The notes under the pieces: generated by a model
Told to the model about the DNA's origin: nothing
What the model saw: only the letters and a program-made list of their open reading frames with translations
The model's database searches: none
Position numbers and translations under genes: made by a program
From: Paraburkholderia dioscoreae
GTDB lineage: Bacteria; Pseudomonadota; Gammaproteobacteria; Burkholderiales; Burkholderiaceae
Direction of reading: 5' to 3'
Length of the DNA stretch: 64,000 nucleotides
Assembly: GCF_902459535.1 (NCBI RefSeq)
Contig: NZ_LR699553.1
Coordinates: forward strand, 186,001-250,000
Shown: piece after piece, positions 44,000 to 53,109 of the stretch
Layout of the letters: each line of letters begins with the position of its first letter
How positions within the stretch are numbered: position 1 is the stretch's first letter

Positions 44000-45340
44000 G
44001 TGAAAACACTGGCGAATCATGAATTACATATTCCGGCGCGCACCACGGGGATCGTGCTGCTGCTGTGCTGGCTCGCGATCCTCTCGGAAGGCTACGACCT
44101 TGGCGTGATGGGCACCATCATTCCGGCGCTGCTGAAAGATCCGGTCTGGCATCTGTCGCCGCTCGAAATCGGCACGATGGGCAGTGCGGCGTTGCTCGGA
44201 ACGCTGATCGGCGCATACGCGTTCGGCGTGCTGAGCGATCTGGTCGGGCGCAAACGCGTGCTGATCGCATGTGTCGCACTGTTTTCGCTGTCGATGCTTG
44301 CTGCCGCCAACGCGAGCACTCCGGCGATGTTTTCGTTCGTGCGGCTGATCGGAGGTCTGGGTCTTGGCGGCGTGATTTCGGCGGCGGCGACGCTAACGGT
44401 CGAATATTCGGCGGCGAAGTCGAAGAACCTGAATTTCGCGCTGATGTATTCGGGCTATTCGCTCGGCGCGCTGGTGTCAGCTCTCGTGGGCATGGCGTTT
44501 ATGGCCGCACACGGCTGGCGCGCGATCGTCGCGGTCGGCTTTCTGCCGATCGTATTCGTGCCGTTCATGATGTGGCTGTTGCCGGAATCGCTCGATTATC
44601 TCGTGGCGACCAACCGGCTCGATCAGGCTGGCAAGCTTGCGAAGCGGCTCGGCATTTCGCTCGAAGCGGTGGTTGGAAAACGGAACGGTGTCGATCATTC
44701 GCTCGCGCTGCGTGATGTGGTCGAAGCGCTCTTCAATCGCGAAACGTTCGTTACGACGATGCTTGTGTGGATCACCGAATTCATGGCGATCCTCGTGATT
44801 TACGGACTTGGCGTGTGGTTGCCGCAGATCATGCGCAAATCCGGTTACGACCTCGGATCGAGCCTGCTGTTTCTCGTGGTATTCAGCCTTGCATCGGCAA
44901 TCGGCGGCGTGCTGCTCGGCCGAATCTCCGATCGCTTCGGTGCGCAAAAGACGATCGGCCTATGGTTTTTCATCGGTGCGCTCGCGATCGCCGGACTGTC
45001 GATAAAAAGCTCGTTGCTGGTCAACTACGTACTGGTTTCGCTCGCGGGATTCGGCACAGTGTCAGCGGGGTTGATCTATCTCGGCTTCATTCCGACTTTG
45101 TACCCGCTGCACGCACGCACCACGGCGACAGGCTGGGCCGTTGGGTTCGGGCGGTTTGGCGCGATGACCGGGCCATTGGTCGGCGGTGTGATCACGGGTA
45201 TGAATGTCGGCGTAACCTGGGCGTTCATGATCTTCGCTGGCGCTGCCTTGATCTCGTGCCTCGCGATTCTCTGCATTCCGCGTAAGGCGCCCGCGGTGCA
45301 GCAGAGAGCATCCATCGGAGCAACGCTGAATTCGCATTAG
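44000..45340 (+). CDS. MFS transporter, aromatic acid:H+ symporter (AAHS) type
   Basis: 446 residues from the GTG at 44000 (VKTLANHELHIPARTTG) with AAGAAGG upstream; a longer ATG frame from 43883 overlaps the porin gene. SEGYDLGVMGTIIPALL in TM1 is the AAHS signature seen in benzoate and 4-hydroxybenzoate carriers. GVLSDLVGRKRVLIACV is motif A, and LLGRISDRFGAQKTIGL its repeat. Twelve membrane segments. It lies 94 bp after the porin and likely shares its promoter, so the pair would take the same aromatic acid through both membranes. Confidence 0.92.
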   Translation: MKTLANHELHIPARTTGIVLLLCWLAILSEGYDLGVMGTIIPALLKDPVWHLSPLEIGTMGSAALLGTLIGAYAFGVLSDLVGRKRVLIACVALFSLSMLAAANASTPAMFSFVRLIGGLGLGGVISAAATLTVEYSAAKSKNLNFALMYSGYSLGALVSALVGMAFMAAHGWRAIVAVGFLPIVFVPFMMWLLPESLDYLVATNRLDQAGKLAKRLGISLEAVVGKRNGVDHSLALRDVVEALFNRETFVTTMLVWITEFMAILVIYGLGVWLPQIMRKSGYDLGSSLLFLVVFSLASAIGGVLLGRISDRFGAQKTIGLWFFIGALAIAGLSIKSSLLVNYVLVSLAGFGTVSAGLIYLGFIPTLYPLHARTTATGWAVGFGRFGAMTGPLVGGVITGMNVGVTWAFMIFAGAALISCLAILCIPRKAPAVQQRASIGATLNSH

Positions 45341-45553
45341 ATCGTCGCGCGCTGCGCGCATAGAGCAGATGGAGCGCCTCTTGAAACGCGGCGCCGCGAC
45401 TGAATCGACTGGCAGGCGGGCACGAACCAGTTTGCTATCCTGATTGGTGATTGATTCACGCGGGCGCGCGGAAGATTATTTTATCAACCGCGTCGCCCAC
45501 CAGAATGCGGACGGGCCCGTCCATACGCTCGGCGCTCGATCAGAGAAGAACGC

Positions 45554-47311
45554 TCAAAACCGATCCCAGCCGTCGTCCGCACCGGCCGCTACCGCCGCTA
45601 CAGCCGCCGTCGCCAGCGTGGCAGCCGGCGTCGCAACAGTCGCGGAGGTTGCACGCATGACGCGCCGCACCGGCGCAACAACAGCCGGTTCGCGTCGCGG
45701 CCTCTCCTTCTGCAAAGGAGCAACAGAAGCACACGCCCCCGCCGCATCGCCATTCAGAATCTGAAAGAATGCCACGGCTTCATTCAACTGCTCGCCCTGA
45801 TCTTCCATCGACCGCGAAGCCGCCGCCGCTTCTTCTACCAAAGCGGCATTCTGTTGCGTGACGTTGTCCATCTGCGTGATCGCAAGATTGACCTGCTCGA
45901 TGCCGCGGCTTTGTTCACTCGACGCCGCCGCGATCTCCGACATGATGTCCGTCACCCGCGCCACCGCCTGGGTGACTTCGGCCATCGTCTTGCCTGCCTC
46001 GCCGGCGAGCGTCGAGCCGTCGCGAATCTTGTCCACGGAGGTGGCAATCAGATCCTTGATCTCCTTGGCCGCGCTCGACGAGCGCTGCGCCAGGCTTCTG
46101 ACTTCGCTCGCGACCACCGCGAATCCGCGGCCCTGTTCGCCTGCGCGTGCGGCTTCGACCGCCGCGTTGAGCGCGAGAATGTTCGTCTGGAATGCAATGC
46201 CTTCGATAATGCCCGTGATGTCCGCGATCTTCGTCGAGCTCTCGCTGATATCGTGCATCGTATTCACGACCTGGCCGACCACCTCGCTGCCTTTCCGCGC
46301 GACCGACGAAGCATTCGTGGCGAGCATGCTGCCTTGCTGCGCATTGTCGGCGTTCTGCCTCACTGTGGAAGTGAGTTCTTCCATACTCGACGCCGTTTCC
46401 TGCAACGACGCTGCCTGCTGTTCGGTGCGCTGGCTCAGATCCATGTTGCCCGCGGCGATCTGGCGTGCCGCGCCGGCAATGCTCGTGCTGCTGTCGCGCA
46501 CGCGTGCGACGATCGTGGTCAGCCGTTCGTTCATCTCGCGCAGCGCGCTCAGTAGCCGGCTGGTTTCGTCGCTGCCATTCACGCTGATGCGCGTGCGCAG
46601 GTCGCCTTCGGACACTGTGCGGGCTACGTCGATTGCCTGGCGCAGCGGTCTGGTGACCGCGCGCGTGATCAGCGCGCAAGCGCCGATTGCGAGTGCCACC
46701 GCAATCAGGCTGATTGCGATCAGCAGATTGCGCTGGTTCTCGTAATGTGCCGCGTATTCGTTGATCAACTGTTCCTGGCGGTTACGCGCGTAGTCGGCAT
46801 ATGCGTTGGTCGCGCGAATCAGCGCGGCGAGTAATGGCCGGCATTGATCGTCCATCTTGACGATCGCCTCGTCGTGCTTGCCGGTCAGCGCGAGATTGAC
46901 GATGTCGGTGGCGACCGGCCCGTACAAAGCCTCCACCCGATTGATTTCGGCGACGAGGCGGCGCCCTTTCTCCGTCGCGTCGGTTGAGGTCGCAATCATG
47001 TCGTTGAGCTTCTTCAGATCGGCTTGCACATCTTCATGCGCGCGCAGCACATCGGCTTTCTCTATTTCGAGATCCTGAGGTTTGCTGACGAGCACGAGGT
47101 TACGCGCGGCGATGGCCCGCCGATCGACAGCGGTTCGTACTTGCATGACCATGTCCGCGCGTGCGTTGATGCCATGCACGAAGCTGGAAAATCCATCGGT
47201 TGAGTCGCTGAGTGCCTTTAGCGCAAGCATGGAAACCGCAACGACGATAAGAGACAGAATGCCGAAGCCGGCAATGAGTTTGGCTTTGATGGTGAGGTGC
47301 TTCGATGTCAC
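45554..47311 (-). CDS. Methyl-accepting chemotaxis protein
   Basis: 585 residues from the GTG at 47311 (VTSKHLTIKAKLIAGFGILS) with TTGGAG upstream; the longer frame from 47467 has no ribosome site. Topology: TM1 at residues 10-30, a periplasmic four-helix bundle about 30-185, TM2 near 190-210, HAMP, then a signalling domain with the hairpin tip GIAFQTNILALNAAVEAARAG. The C-terminal tail ends GWDRF, resembling the xWxxF pentapeptide that docks CheR/CheB. It lies beside the aromatic carrier but points the other way, and the ligand is unknown. Confidence 0.94.
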   Translation of the reverse strand: MTSKHLTIKAKLIAGFGILSLIVVAVSMLALKALSDSTDGFSSFVHGINARADMVMQVRTAVDRRAIAARNLVLVSKPQDLEIEKADVLRAHEDVQADLKKLNDMIATSTDATEKGRRLVAEINRVEALYGPVATDIVNLALTGKHDEAIVKMDDQCRPLLAALIRATNAYADYARNRQEQLINEYAAHYENQRNLLIAISLIAVALAIGACALITRAVTRPLRQAIDVARTVSEGDLRTRISVNGSDETSRLLSALREMNERLTTIVARVRDSSTSIAGAARQIAAGNMDLSQRTEQQAASLQETASSMEELTSTVRQNADNAQQGSMLATNASSVARKGSEVVGQVVNTMHDISESSTKIADITGIIEGIAFQTNILALNAAVEAARAGEQGRGFAVVASEVRSLAQRSSSAAKEIKDLIATSVDKIRDGSTLAGEAGKTMAEVTQAVARVTDIMSEIAAASSEQSRGIEQVNLAITQMDNVTQQNAALVEEAAAASRSMEDQGEQLNEAVAFFQILNGDAAGACASVAPLQKERPRREPAVVAPVRRVMRATSATVATPAATLATAAVAAVAAGADDGWDRF

Positions 47312-47696
47312 GATTTTTTCTCCAATAACGAAACGTGAATGCGTTCGCAATGGACTCTCAGGTCCGGGTATGGGAGCGTCTAGGTGGCCGCCGTGCATTG
47401 CGGCGGGCCTGCGCGATCTACTCAATCTGGGTCCAACGTCGAACGTGGACACAAATAGGTATCCCATTTACGGAATATCGGATCGAGCCTCCCAAATACT
47501 GAGGGTGGCTCGGGTATGTCTCTATAAAGTTTGCGAAAGATGACCGGAGAATGCGTAATTTTGTGCTGAATGAATATATTTGGTCATATGGAGAAAACAT
47601 CCGATTACGTTTTCATTTCATATTTCTTGGGCTGTCATATCGCGACGCGAAAGCGCACAAAAACGCTTGAACCAAAGCATTGTCAGCGTATATGAT
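47312..47696. other. Intergenic region between chemoreceptor and TetR gene
   Basis: About 385 bp, A+T-rich from 47540 to 47650. It must hold the divergent promoters, but no convincing hexamer pair could be fixed for the chemoreceptor. Confidence 0.4.
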
Positions 47697-47710
47697 TGAG
47701 CAATCACTCA
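47697..47710. promoter_or_regulatory. Operator-like inverted repeat upstream of TetR gene
   Basis: TGAGCAATCACTCA: half-sites TGAGCAA and TCACTCA (reverse complement TGAGTGA) lie back to back, 30 bp upstream of the TetR start. The same half-sites recur upstream of the SDR operon at 48331 with a 4-bp spacer. Confidence 0.65.
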
Positions 47711-47739
47711 TTTATGATTCGTCGTCGAACTGAACCCGC

Positions 47740-48312
47740 ATGGCCCGCCCCAAGAGCGAAGACAAACGTAATGCCATTCTCGCTGCCGCAGCGCAGGTCA
47801 TCGCCGAGCAGGGGCTGGGCGCGCCCACCTCGCGCATCGCCAAGGTGGCGGGTGTGGCGGAGGGAACGCTGTTCACATACTTCGACAACAAAGACGACTT
47901 GCTGAATGTCTTGTATCTCGACATCAAGCGCGAACTGCGCGAGGTAATGATGACGGCCTATCCGAAGCACGCCAGCGTGCGCGAGCGCGCGCAGCATGTG
48001 TGGAACCGCTTTGTCGACTGGGGCGTCGCGCAACCGCACAAGCGCCGCGCAATGGCTCAACTCGCCGTGTCGGAGCGGTTGACCGACCATACGCGCTCGA
48101 CAGGCATGCAGTCGTTCGCCGACATCAACGAGATGATTCAGGCGAGCGTCGCGAGCGGAGCGTTGCGGGATCACCCGCCGGCGTTTCTGTCGGCGATCAT
48201 GGGCGCACTGGCGGAAACGACCATGGACTTCATCGCTCGGGAACCGGCTAACGCCGAGCGCTACCGCCAGGCTGGTTTCGATGCGTTCTGGAATGCGATC
48301 GCGCGCCATTGA
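47740..48312 (+). CDS. TetR/AcrR family transcriptional regulator
   Basis: A 190-residue regulator. The helix-turn-helix is APTSRIAKVAGVAEGTLFTYFDNKDDLLN at residues 28-56, preceded by KRNAILAAAAQVIAEQG. It lies upstream of, and on the same strand as, a three-gene SDR operon. Matching inverted repeats precede both this gene and the operon, so it probably represses itself and the operon and is released by a substrate of the reductases. Confidence 0.93.
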   Translation: MARPKSEDKRNAILAAAAQVIAEQGLGAPTSRIAKVAGVAEGTLFTYFDNKDDLLNVLYLDIKRELREVMMTAYPKHASVRERAQHVWNRFVDWGVAQPHKRRAMAQLAVSERLTDHTRSTGMQSFADINEMIQASVASGALRDHPPAFLSAIMGALAETTMDFIAREPANAERYRQAGFDAFWNAIARH

Positions 48313-48330
48313 ATTTTTTTGTCACGTTAA

Positions 48331-48348
48331 TGAGTGATTACTTGCTCA
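48331..48348. promoter_or_regulatory. Operator-like inverted repeat upstream of SDR operon
   Basis: TGAGTGATTACTTGCTCA: TGAGTGA and TTGCTCA (reverse complement TGAGCAA) separated by TTAC, 21 bp before the SDR start. It shares both half-sites with 47697-47710. Confidence 0.65.
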
Positions 48349-48369
48349 ACTAAACTGAAGGAGTAAACG

Positions 48370-49245
48370 ATGGCTAAGGTCTGGTTGGTTACCGGCAGCG
48401 CCCGCGGTCTCGGGCGGGAAATTGTCGAGGCAGCGTTGCAGGCGGGCGAGCAGGTCATCGCGACGGCGCGCGATCCGCGTCAGCTGGCGGATCTCTCGGC
48501 GCGTCATGGCGAACGGGTTCGCCCGGTCGCGCTCGACGTCACCGATCCGCAGGCGGCGCGGCAAGCCGTGCAAGCGGCGCTTGACGCGTTCGGCCGGCTG
48601 GACGTGGTGGTCAACAATGCGGGCTTTGGCCACCTGGTACCGTTCGAGCAAACTTCCGAGGACGACTTCCGCTCGCAGATCGACACCAACTTCCATGGCG
48701 TCGTCAACGTGACGCGCGCGGCGCTGCCGGTGCTGCGCCAGCAGCGGGCCGGGCACATCATTCAGATTTCGTCGGTGGGCGGACGCGTCGGAATAGCGGG
48801 CTTGAGCGCGTACCAGGCGGCGAAGTGGGCAGTGGGCGGCTTCACCGAGGTGCTCCGCCAGGAGCTTGCGCCCTTCGGCGTTCATGTCACTGCGCTCGAA
48901 CCGGGCGGCATGAAAACTGGCTGGGGCGATCGGGCGGCCGGCGCCACGCCGGAATTGCTGGCGGATTATGTGCCCTCGGTCGGCGCCGTGGCGGATATGC
49001 TCTCGCAGTACATCGGCCACGAAGCCAGCGATCCGGCAAGGGTCGCGCAAGTGGTGCTCAAGCTCGCGTATCACGATTCCTTGCCGGCGCATCTTTTGCT
49101 CGGCAGTGACGCATTGCACTACTGTGGCGAAGGCGACAAGGCGCGCGCGGCCGACGCGCAAGCGTGGCAGGCCGTCAGCATGTCGACGGATTTCTCCGCG
49201 CCGGCGGCGCTGCCGCCATTTCCGGCCGCCTCGGCGAAAGCTTGA
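48370..49245 (+). CDS. SDR family oxidoreductase
   Basis: A 291-residue short-chain dehydrogenase. VTGSARGLGREIVEAAL is the NAD(P) site, VVVNNAGFGHL the structural NNAG, ISSVGGRVG the Ser and AYQAAKWAVGG the Tyr-x3-Lys. EPGGMKTGWG follows the active site. The C-terminal 60 residues extend beyond the classical length, as in YdfG-relative SDRs. Substrate unknown. It is the first gene of the operon under the TetR-type operator. Confidence 0.92.
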   Translation: MAKVWLVTGSARGLGREIVEAALQAGEQVIATARDPRQLADLSARHGERVRPVALDVTDPQAARQAVQAALDAFGRLDVVVNNAGFGHLVPFEQTSEDDFRSQIDTNFHGVVNVTRAALPVLRQQRAGHIIQISSVGGRVGIAGLSAYQAAKWAVGGFTEVLRQELAPFGVHVTALEPGGMKTGWGDRAAGATPELLADYVPSVGAVADMLSQYIGHEASDPARVAQVVLKLAYHDSLPAHLLLGSDALHYCGEGDKARAADAQAWQAVSMSTDFSAPAALPPFPAASAKA

Positions 49246-49306
49246 GCGCGCTGTCGGGCAGCCGGGCCAGCGCCACCTTATCCAATGCAATCTAAGGAGC
49301 AACGAT

Positions 49307-50260
49307 ATGGCGAATTGGACCACGGCGGACATTCCGCGGCAGACCGGCCGCCTCGCGGTGATCACCGGCGCGACCGGCGGGCTGGGTTTCGAGACGGCGC
49401 TCGCGCTGGCCGGCGCGGGTGCAAACGTCGTGCTTACCGGGCGCAACGAGCAGAAAGCGCAAGCCGCGCTCGCGGCGATTCGCGGGCGATATCCCGCCGC
49501 GCAGATTAGCTACGCGCATCTCGATCTGGCGAGCCTCGCTTCGGTGCGCGGTTTCGCCGAGCAATTCGCCGAGGGGCACGCGGCACTCGATCTGCTGATC
49601 AACAATGCCGGCGTGATGATGCCGCCCACGCGGCAAACCACCGCGGACGGTTTCGAACTGCAATTCGGCACCAACTATCTCGGGCATTTCGCGCTGACCG
49701 AACGGCTGCTGCCACTCTTGCGCGCGGGGCGCGAGCCGCGCGTGGTCAATCTGAGCAGCCTCGCGCACAAGACCCGCGCGGCGATTCATTTCGACGACCT
49801 GCAGTGGCAGCGCAGCTACAAGCCGTGGCCCGCCTACGCACAATCGAAGTTGGCCATGCTGATGTTCGCGCTCGAACTGCAACGCCGCAGCGACGCAAAC
49901 GGCTGGGGTCTGCTGAGCAACGCCGCGCATCCCGGTTATGCGCGGACCGACCTGATCGCCAATGGCCCGGGTGCCGACACGGTCCTGCAAATGCTCAACC
50001 GCGTGACGTTCGAACCACTGGCGAGCCAGTCGGCTGCGGACGGCGCGTTGCCCACGCTGTTTGCCGCAACCGCGCCCGAGGCCAGGCCTGCCGGCTATTA
50101 CGGTCCGAGCGGTTTCTTCGAGTTGAAAGGCCCGCCGGGCGACGCGCAGATCGCCCCCCATGCGCAGGACAAGGCGGTCGCTGCCCGTTTGTGGGCGGTA
50201 TCCGAAGCACTGACTAACGCGCGCTGGCCGGGCGCGATCGTGGAGCATGCTACATCATGA
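49307..50260 (+). CDS. SDR family oxidoreductase (retinol dehydrogenase/WWOX-like group)
   Basis: A 317-residue extended SDR. Start at 49307 with AAGGAGC upstream. ITGATGGLGFETALALAGAG binds the nucleotide. LLINNAGVMMPP, NLSSLAHKTRA and AYAQSKLAMLMFALE give the NNAG, Ser and Tyr-x3-Lys elements. NAAHPGYARTDL follows, as usual in the group. ATTGG near the start and the long C-terminal tail match the RDH-like subgroup. It probably reduces an aldehyde or ketone. Second gene of the operon; its stop overlaps the next start by ATGA. Confidence 0.92.
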   Translation: MANWTTADIPRQTGRLAVITGATGGLGFETALALAGAGANVVLTGRNEQKAQAALAAIRGRYPAAQISYAHLDLASLASVRGFAEQFAEGHAALDLLINNAGVMMPPTRQTTADGFELQFGTNYLGHFALTERLLPLLRAGREPRVVNLSSLAHKTRAAIHFDDLQWQRSYKPWPAYAQSKLAMLMFALELQRRSDANGWGLLSNAAHPGYARTDLIANGPGADTVLQMLNRVTFEPLASQSAADGALPTLFAATAPEARPAGYYGPSGFFELKGPPGDAQIAPHAQDKAVAARLWAVSEALTNARWPGAIVEHATS

Positions 50261-50958
50261 AGGTTCTTATATTCGGCGCGACCGGCATGGTCGGACAGGG
50301 CGTATTGCGCGAATGCCTGCGCGCGCCCGATGTCGAGGCGGTCCAGACCGTCGGCCGCACTCGCAGCGGGCAGCTCGACCCACGGCTCATCGAAGTGATT
50401 CAGCAGGACCTGACCGACATTCGCGCGATCGAACCATCGCTGAATGGTTTCGATGCGTGCTTCCTCTGCCTGGGTGTATCGTCGGCGGGCATGCAGGAGG
50501 CGGAGTATTCGCGCCTGACCTACGACCTGACGATGGCCGTGGCGCAGACGCTCGCCCGCCTCAATCCGCAGATGACCTTCGTCTATGTGTCCGGCTCGGG
50601 CACCGACGGCACGGAGCATGGTCGCAGCATGTGGGCACGCGTCAAGGGCCGCACCGAAAATGCATTGCGGCGGTTGCCGTTCAAGGGCGTCTATCTGTTC
50701 CGTCCGGGCGTGATCGAACCGCTGAACGGCGCGCGCTCGAAGACCCGTTCGTACCGGCTGTTCTACACGCTGGCGAAACCCTTCCTGCCGACGCTGCGTG
50801 CGCTCCTGCCGAACCAGATTCTGAGCACGGAAGACATCGGTCTCGCGATGCTGGCAGTCGCGCGCCAGGGCGCCGACAAAGCGGTGCTGGAGACCGCCGA
50901 TATTCGCGCATTGAGCCGCTCTGCATCCAGACCCGTCCTCGGTCTGCACGCAGGCTGA
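50257..50958 (+). CDS. NAD(P)-binding Rossmann protein, HTATIP2/epimerase-like
   Basis: A 233-residue protein. VLIFGATGMVGQGVLRECL is an atypical-SDR nucleotide site (GATGxxGxxV). CFLCLGVSSAGMQEAEYSRL and FVYVSGSGTDGTEHG follow, then MWARVKGRTENALRRLPFKG with the Lys of the active-site region. YLFRPGVIEP closes the fold. The group binds NADP(H); catalysis is unproven. Third gene of the operon, coupled by ATGA overlap. Confidence 0.88.
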   Translation: MKVLIFGATGMVGQGVLRECLRAPDVEAVQTVGRTRSGQLDPRLIEVIQQDLTDIRAIEPSLNGFDACFLCLGVSSAGMQEAEYSRLTYDLTMAVAQTLARLNPQMTFVYVSGSGTDGTEHGRSMWARVKGRTENALRRLPFKGVYLFRPGVIEPLNGARSKTRSYRLFYTLAKPFLPTLRALLPNQILSTEDIGLAMLAVARQGADKAVLETADIRALSRSASRPVLGLHAG

Positions 50959-51104
50959 AAGCGGGCGAAGCCATAAAAGTTTGCCCGCTGGGCAAGGCTG
51001 CGCCTCGTCGATAATTCTGTGCATCACAGCGTCTGGTAGGCTACAGGTTCACGGTACGCGCCGACCTGGATGCGGCCCTCCTGTTCACGCGCGTTGGTCC
51101 GCGC

Positions 51105-52667
51105 ATGCCCGAACGAAAATCCATGGTGACGCGCCGACCGAACATCGTGATTGCGATCAGTATCGTGCTAGCCAGCGCGATTCTCGCGATCGCCGTGTGG
51201 GTGCTGGCGCAGATGCGCGACGACGCATTGCGGCGTGCCCAGGACTCCGTATTCAACGTGTCGCTGCTGGTCGAACGCGACGTTTCACGTAATCTGGAAA
51301 TCTACGACCTTTCGCTGCGTGCGGTGCTCGACGGGCTGAAGCAGCCGGGCGTGCTCGACCTGAAGCCGGCTATGCGCCAGATGGTGCTGTTCGACGGCTC
51401 GGCAAGCGCGAAAGACATGGGTTCGATCCTCGTGACCGACGAGGCCGGCAACATCAGGTTCGACTCACAGGCCACCCCGCCGCGCCAGGTGAATCTCGCC
51501 GACCGCGATTACTTCAAGGTTCAACGGGACTCGCCCAACGTCGGCCTGTTCATCAGCCACCCGTTCATGCCGAAGGTGGCCGGCAAAGACGTCAGCATCG
51601 CGCTGAGCCGGCGGATCACGCGGCCGGACGGCCGTTTCGGCGGCGTGGTGGTCGGCACCATGCGTCTTACCTATTTCCGCAGGCTGTTCGCCGGCATGCA
51701 TCTCGGCGCCGGCGGCTCGATGGCGCTGATGCTGAGCGACGGCACGATGCTGATGCGGCGTCCGTACGATCCGAAAATTATCGGTATCAATCTGACCGGC
51801 ACCGTCAATTACTCGCGCTTCACCCAGCAGCCGAGCGGCGACTTCTTCGGCACGGCGGCGATCGACGGCGTCGAGCGCTGGTATGCGTTCCGCCATATCG
51901 ACATGTATCCGCTGATTCTCGACGTCGCGCTGTCCACGCGTGACATCTACGCGCAATGGCGGCATCGTGCATGGATCATCGGCTCGCTGATCGCCGCGCT
52001 CGACGCGACGATCATCGCGCTGGCCGTCCTGTTCTCGCAGCAACTGCGGCATCGCCGCGCGGCTGAAGAAGAATTGCGCGTGCTGGCGCGCACCGACGGG
52101 CTGACCGGACTCTTCAACCGCCGGACTTACGAGGAGCAGGCGGAAGAAGAGTGGCGCCGCGCGCGGCGCAACGCGTGGCCGCTATCCATACTGCTGATCG
52201 ACGTGGACAGTTTCAAGGGTTTCAACGACCTGTACGGTCACTCGGCGGGCGACGAAGCGCTGATCGGCGTGGCGCGCTGCATTTCGCAGAGCGTGCGGCG
52301 CCCCGGCGACACGGCGGCGCGCTATGGCGGCGAAGAGTTTGCCGTGCTGCTGCCGGATACCGACGAAGCCGGCGCAACCCGCATCGCCGGGAAGATTTGC
52401 GCCGCGGTTGAGGCTCTGCAGCTTCGCCACGTGGCGAGTTCGCATCGCGTACTGACCGTGAGCATCGGAGTTGCAACCACGCGAGGCCAGGCATTCGCCA
52501 CGAGCCGCGCGCTCGTGGATGCCGCCGACGAGGCCCTCTACGAAGCCAAAGATGCCGGCCGCAATTGCGTGCTGTGCTTCAGCGCGACGACCCGCGCAAC
52601 CCGTGTGATGCGTGCGACGCTGGGCGCCGCAGCCGGGCCGGGCGCTAAAGCGAACAACCCGATCTGA
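51105..52667 (+). CDS. Membrane-bound diguanylate cyclase (PDC sensor + GGDEF)
   Basis: A 520-residue protein. TM1 is VIAISIVLASAILAIAVWVL, a periplasmic double-PDC/Cache sensor spans about residues 45-290 (GNIRFDSQATPP, DRDYFKVQRD, ISHPFMPKVAGK), TM2 is ALDATIIALAVLF, then a GGDEF domain. DIDxF appears as LIDVDSFKGFNDLYGHSAGDEAL, and the active site is ARYGGEEFAVLLP. The inhibitory I-site RPGD lies five residues before GGEEF, so product feedback is expected. It makes c-di-GMP from GTP. The ATG at 51123 is an alternative start. Confidence 0.95.
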   Translation: MPERKSMVTRRPNIVIAISIVLASAILAIAVWVLAQMRDDALRRAQDSVFNVSLLVERDVSRNLEIYDLSLRAVLDGLKQPGVLDLKPAMRQMVLFDGSASAKDMGSILVTDEAGNIRFDSQATPPRQVNLADRDYFKVQRDSPNVGLFISHPFMPKVAGKDVSIALSRRITRPDGRFGGVVVGTMRLTYFRRLFAGMHLGAGGSMALMLSDGTMLMRRPYDPKIIGINLTGTVNYSRFTQQPSGDFFGTAAIDGVERWYAFRHIDMYPLILDVALSTRDIYAQWRHRAWIIGSLIAALDATIIALAVLFSQQLRHRRAAEEELRVLARTDGLTGLFNRRTYEEQAEEEWRRARRNAWPLSILLIDVDSFKGFNDLYGHSAGDEALIGVARCISQSVRRPGDTAARYGGEEFAVLLPDTDEAGATRIAGKICAAVEALQLRHVASSHRVLTVSIGVATTRGQAFATSRALVDAADEALYEAKDAGRNCVLCFSATTRATRVMRATLGAAAGPGAKANNPI

Positions 52668-53109
52668 CGCATTGAGCGGAAGTCATGTCCGCGCGCATGC
52701 AGGTATCCGCGTTTGCATGAACAACGGATCGTGCGGACGAAAAAAAACCGCTCACGCAGGGGGAGCGTGAGCGGAAAAGTCGGAGAGTTACAACATCGCA
52801 TGCGCTTGCTCATGGGGATCAACGCAGCAAGCCAAGTTTAGGCTCTTGCCCCCGCTCGACATATCAGACGATTCCCAAAAAATTGGTGCGCGACTTGCGG
52901 TCCCATCGCTCTTCTGCGATCCGGCTTCACGCACTACGCGTGACTTACAACATCCTGTCCCGGTTTTTCCGAACATTTCGCGCATCAAGTCCCTGTGAAG
53001 GCCGCCGTGAATGGGGTGGGAGCGTCGCTGCGCAGCGGCAAGATCGCGAAATGTTTCGCGATGGCGCGGCGGCACGTGCGTCCCGGAGCGACTCGTGAAG
53101 GATGGTGAA
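52668..53109. other. Gene-free stretch with a strong hairpin
   Basis: 442 bp without a gene. The hairpin CCGCTCACGC / GCGTGAGCGG (52748-52757 and 52765-52774) is preceded by eight A residues. It is therefore a U-tailed terminator for minus-strand transcription, although no minus-strand gene lies upstream. On the plus strand it follows the cyclase stop by 80 bp but lacks a U-tract. Confidence 0.55.
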
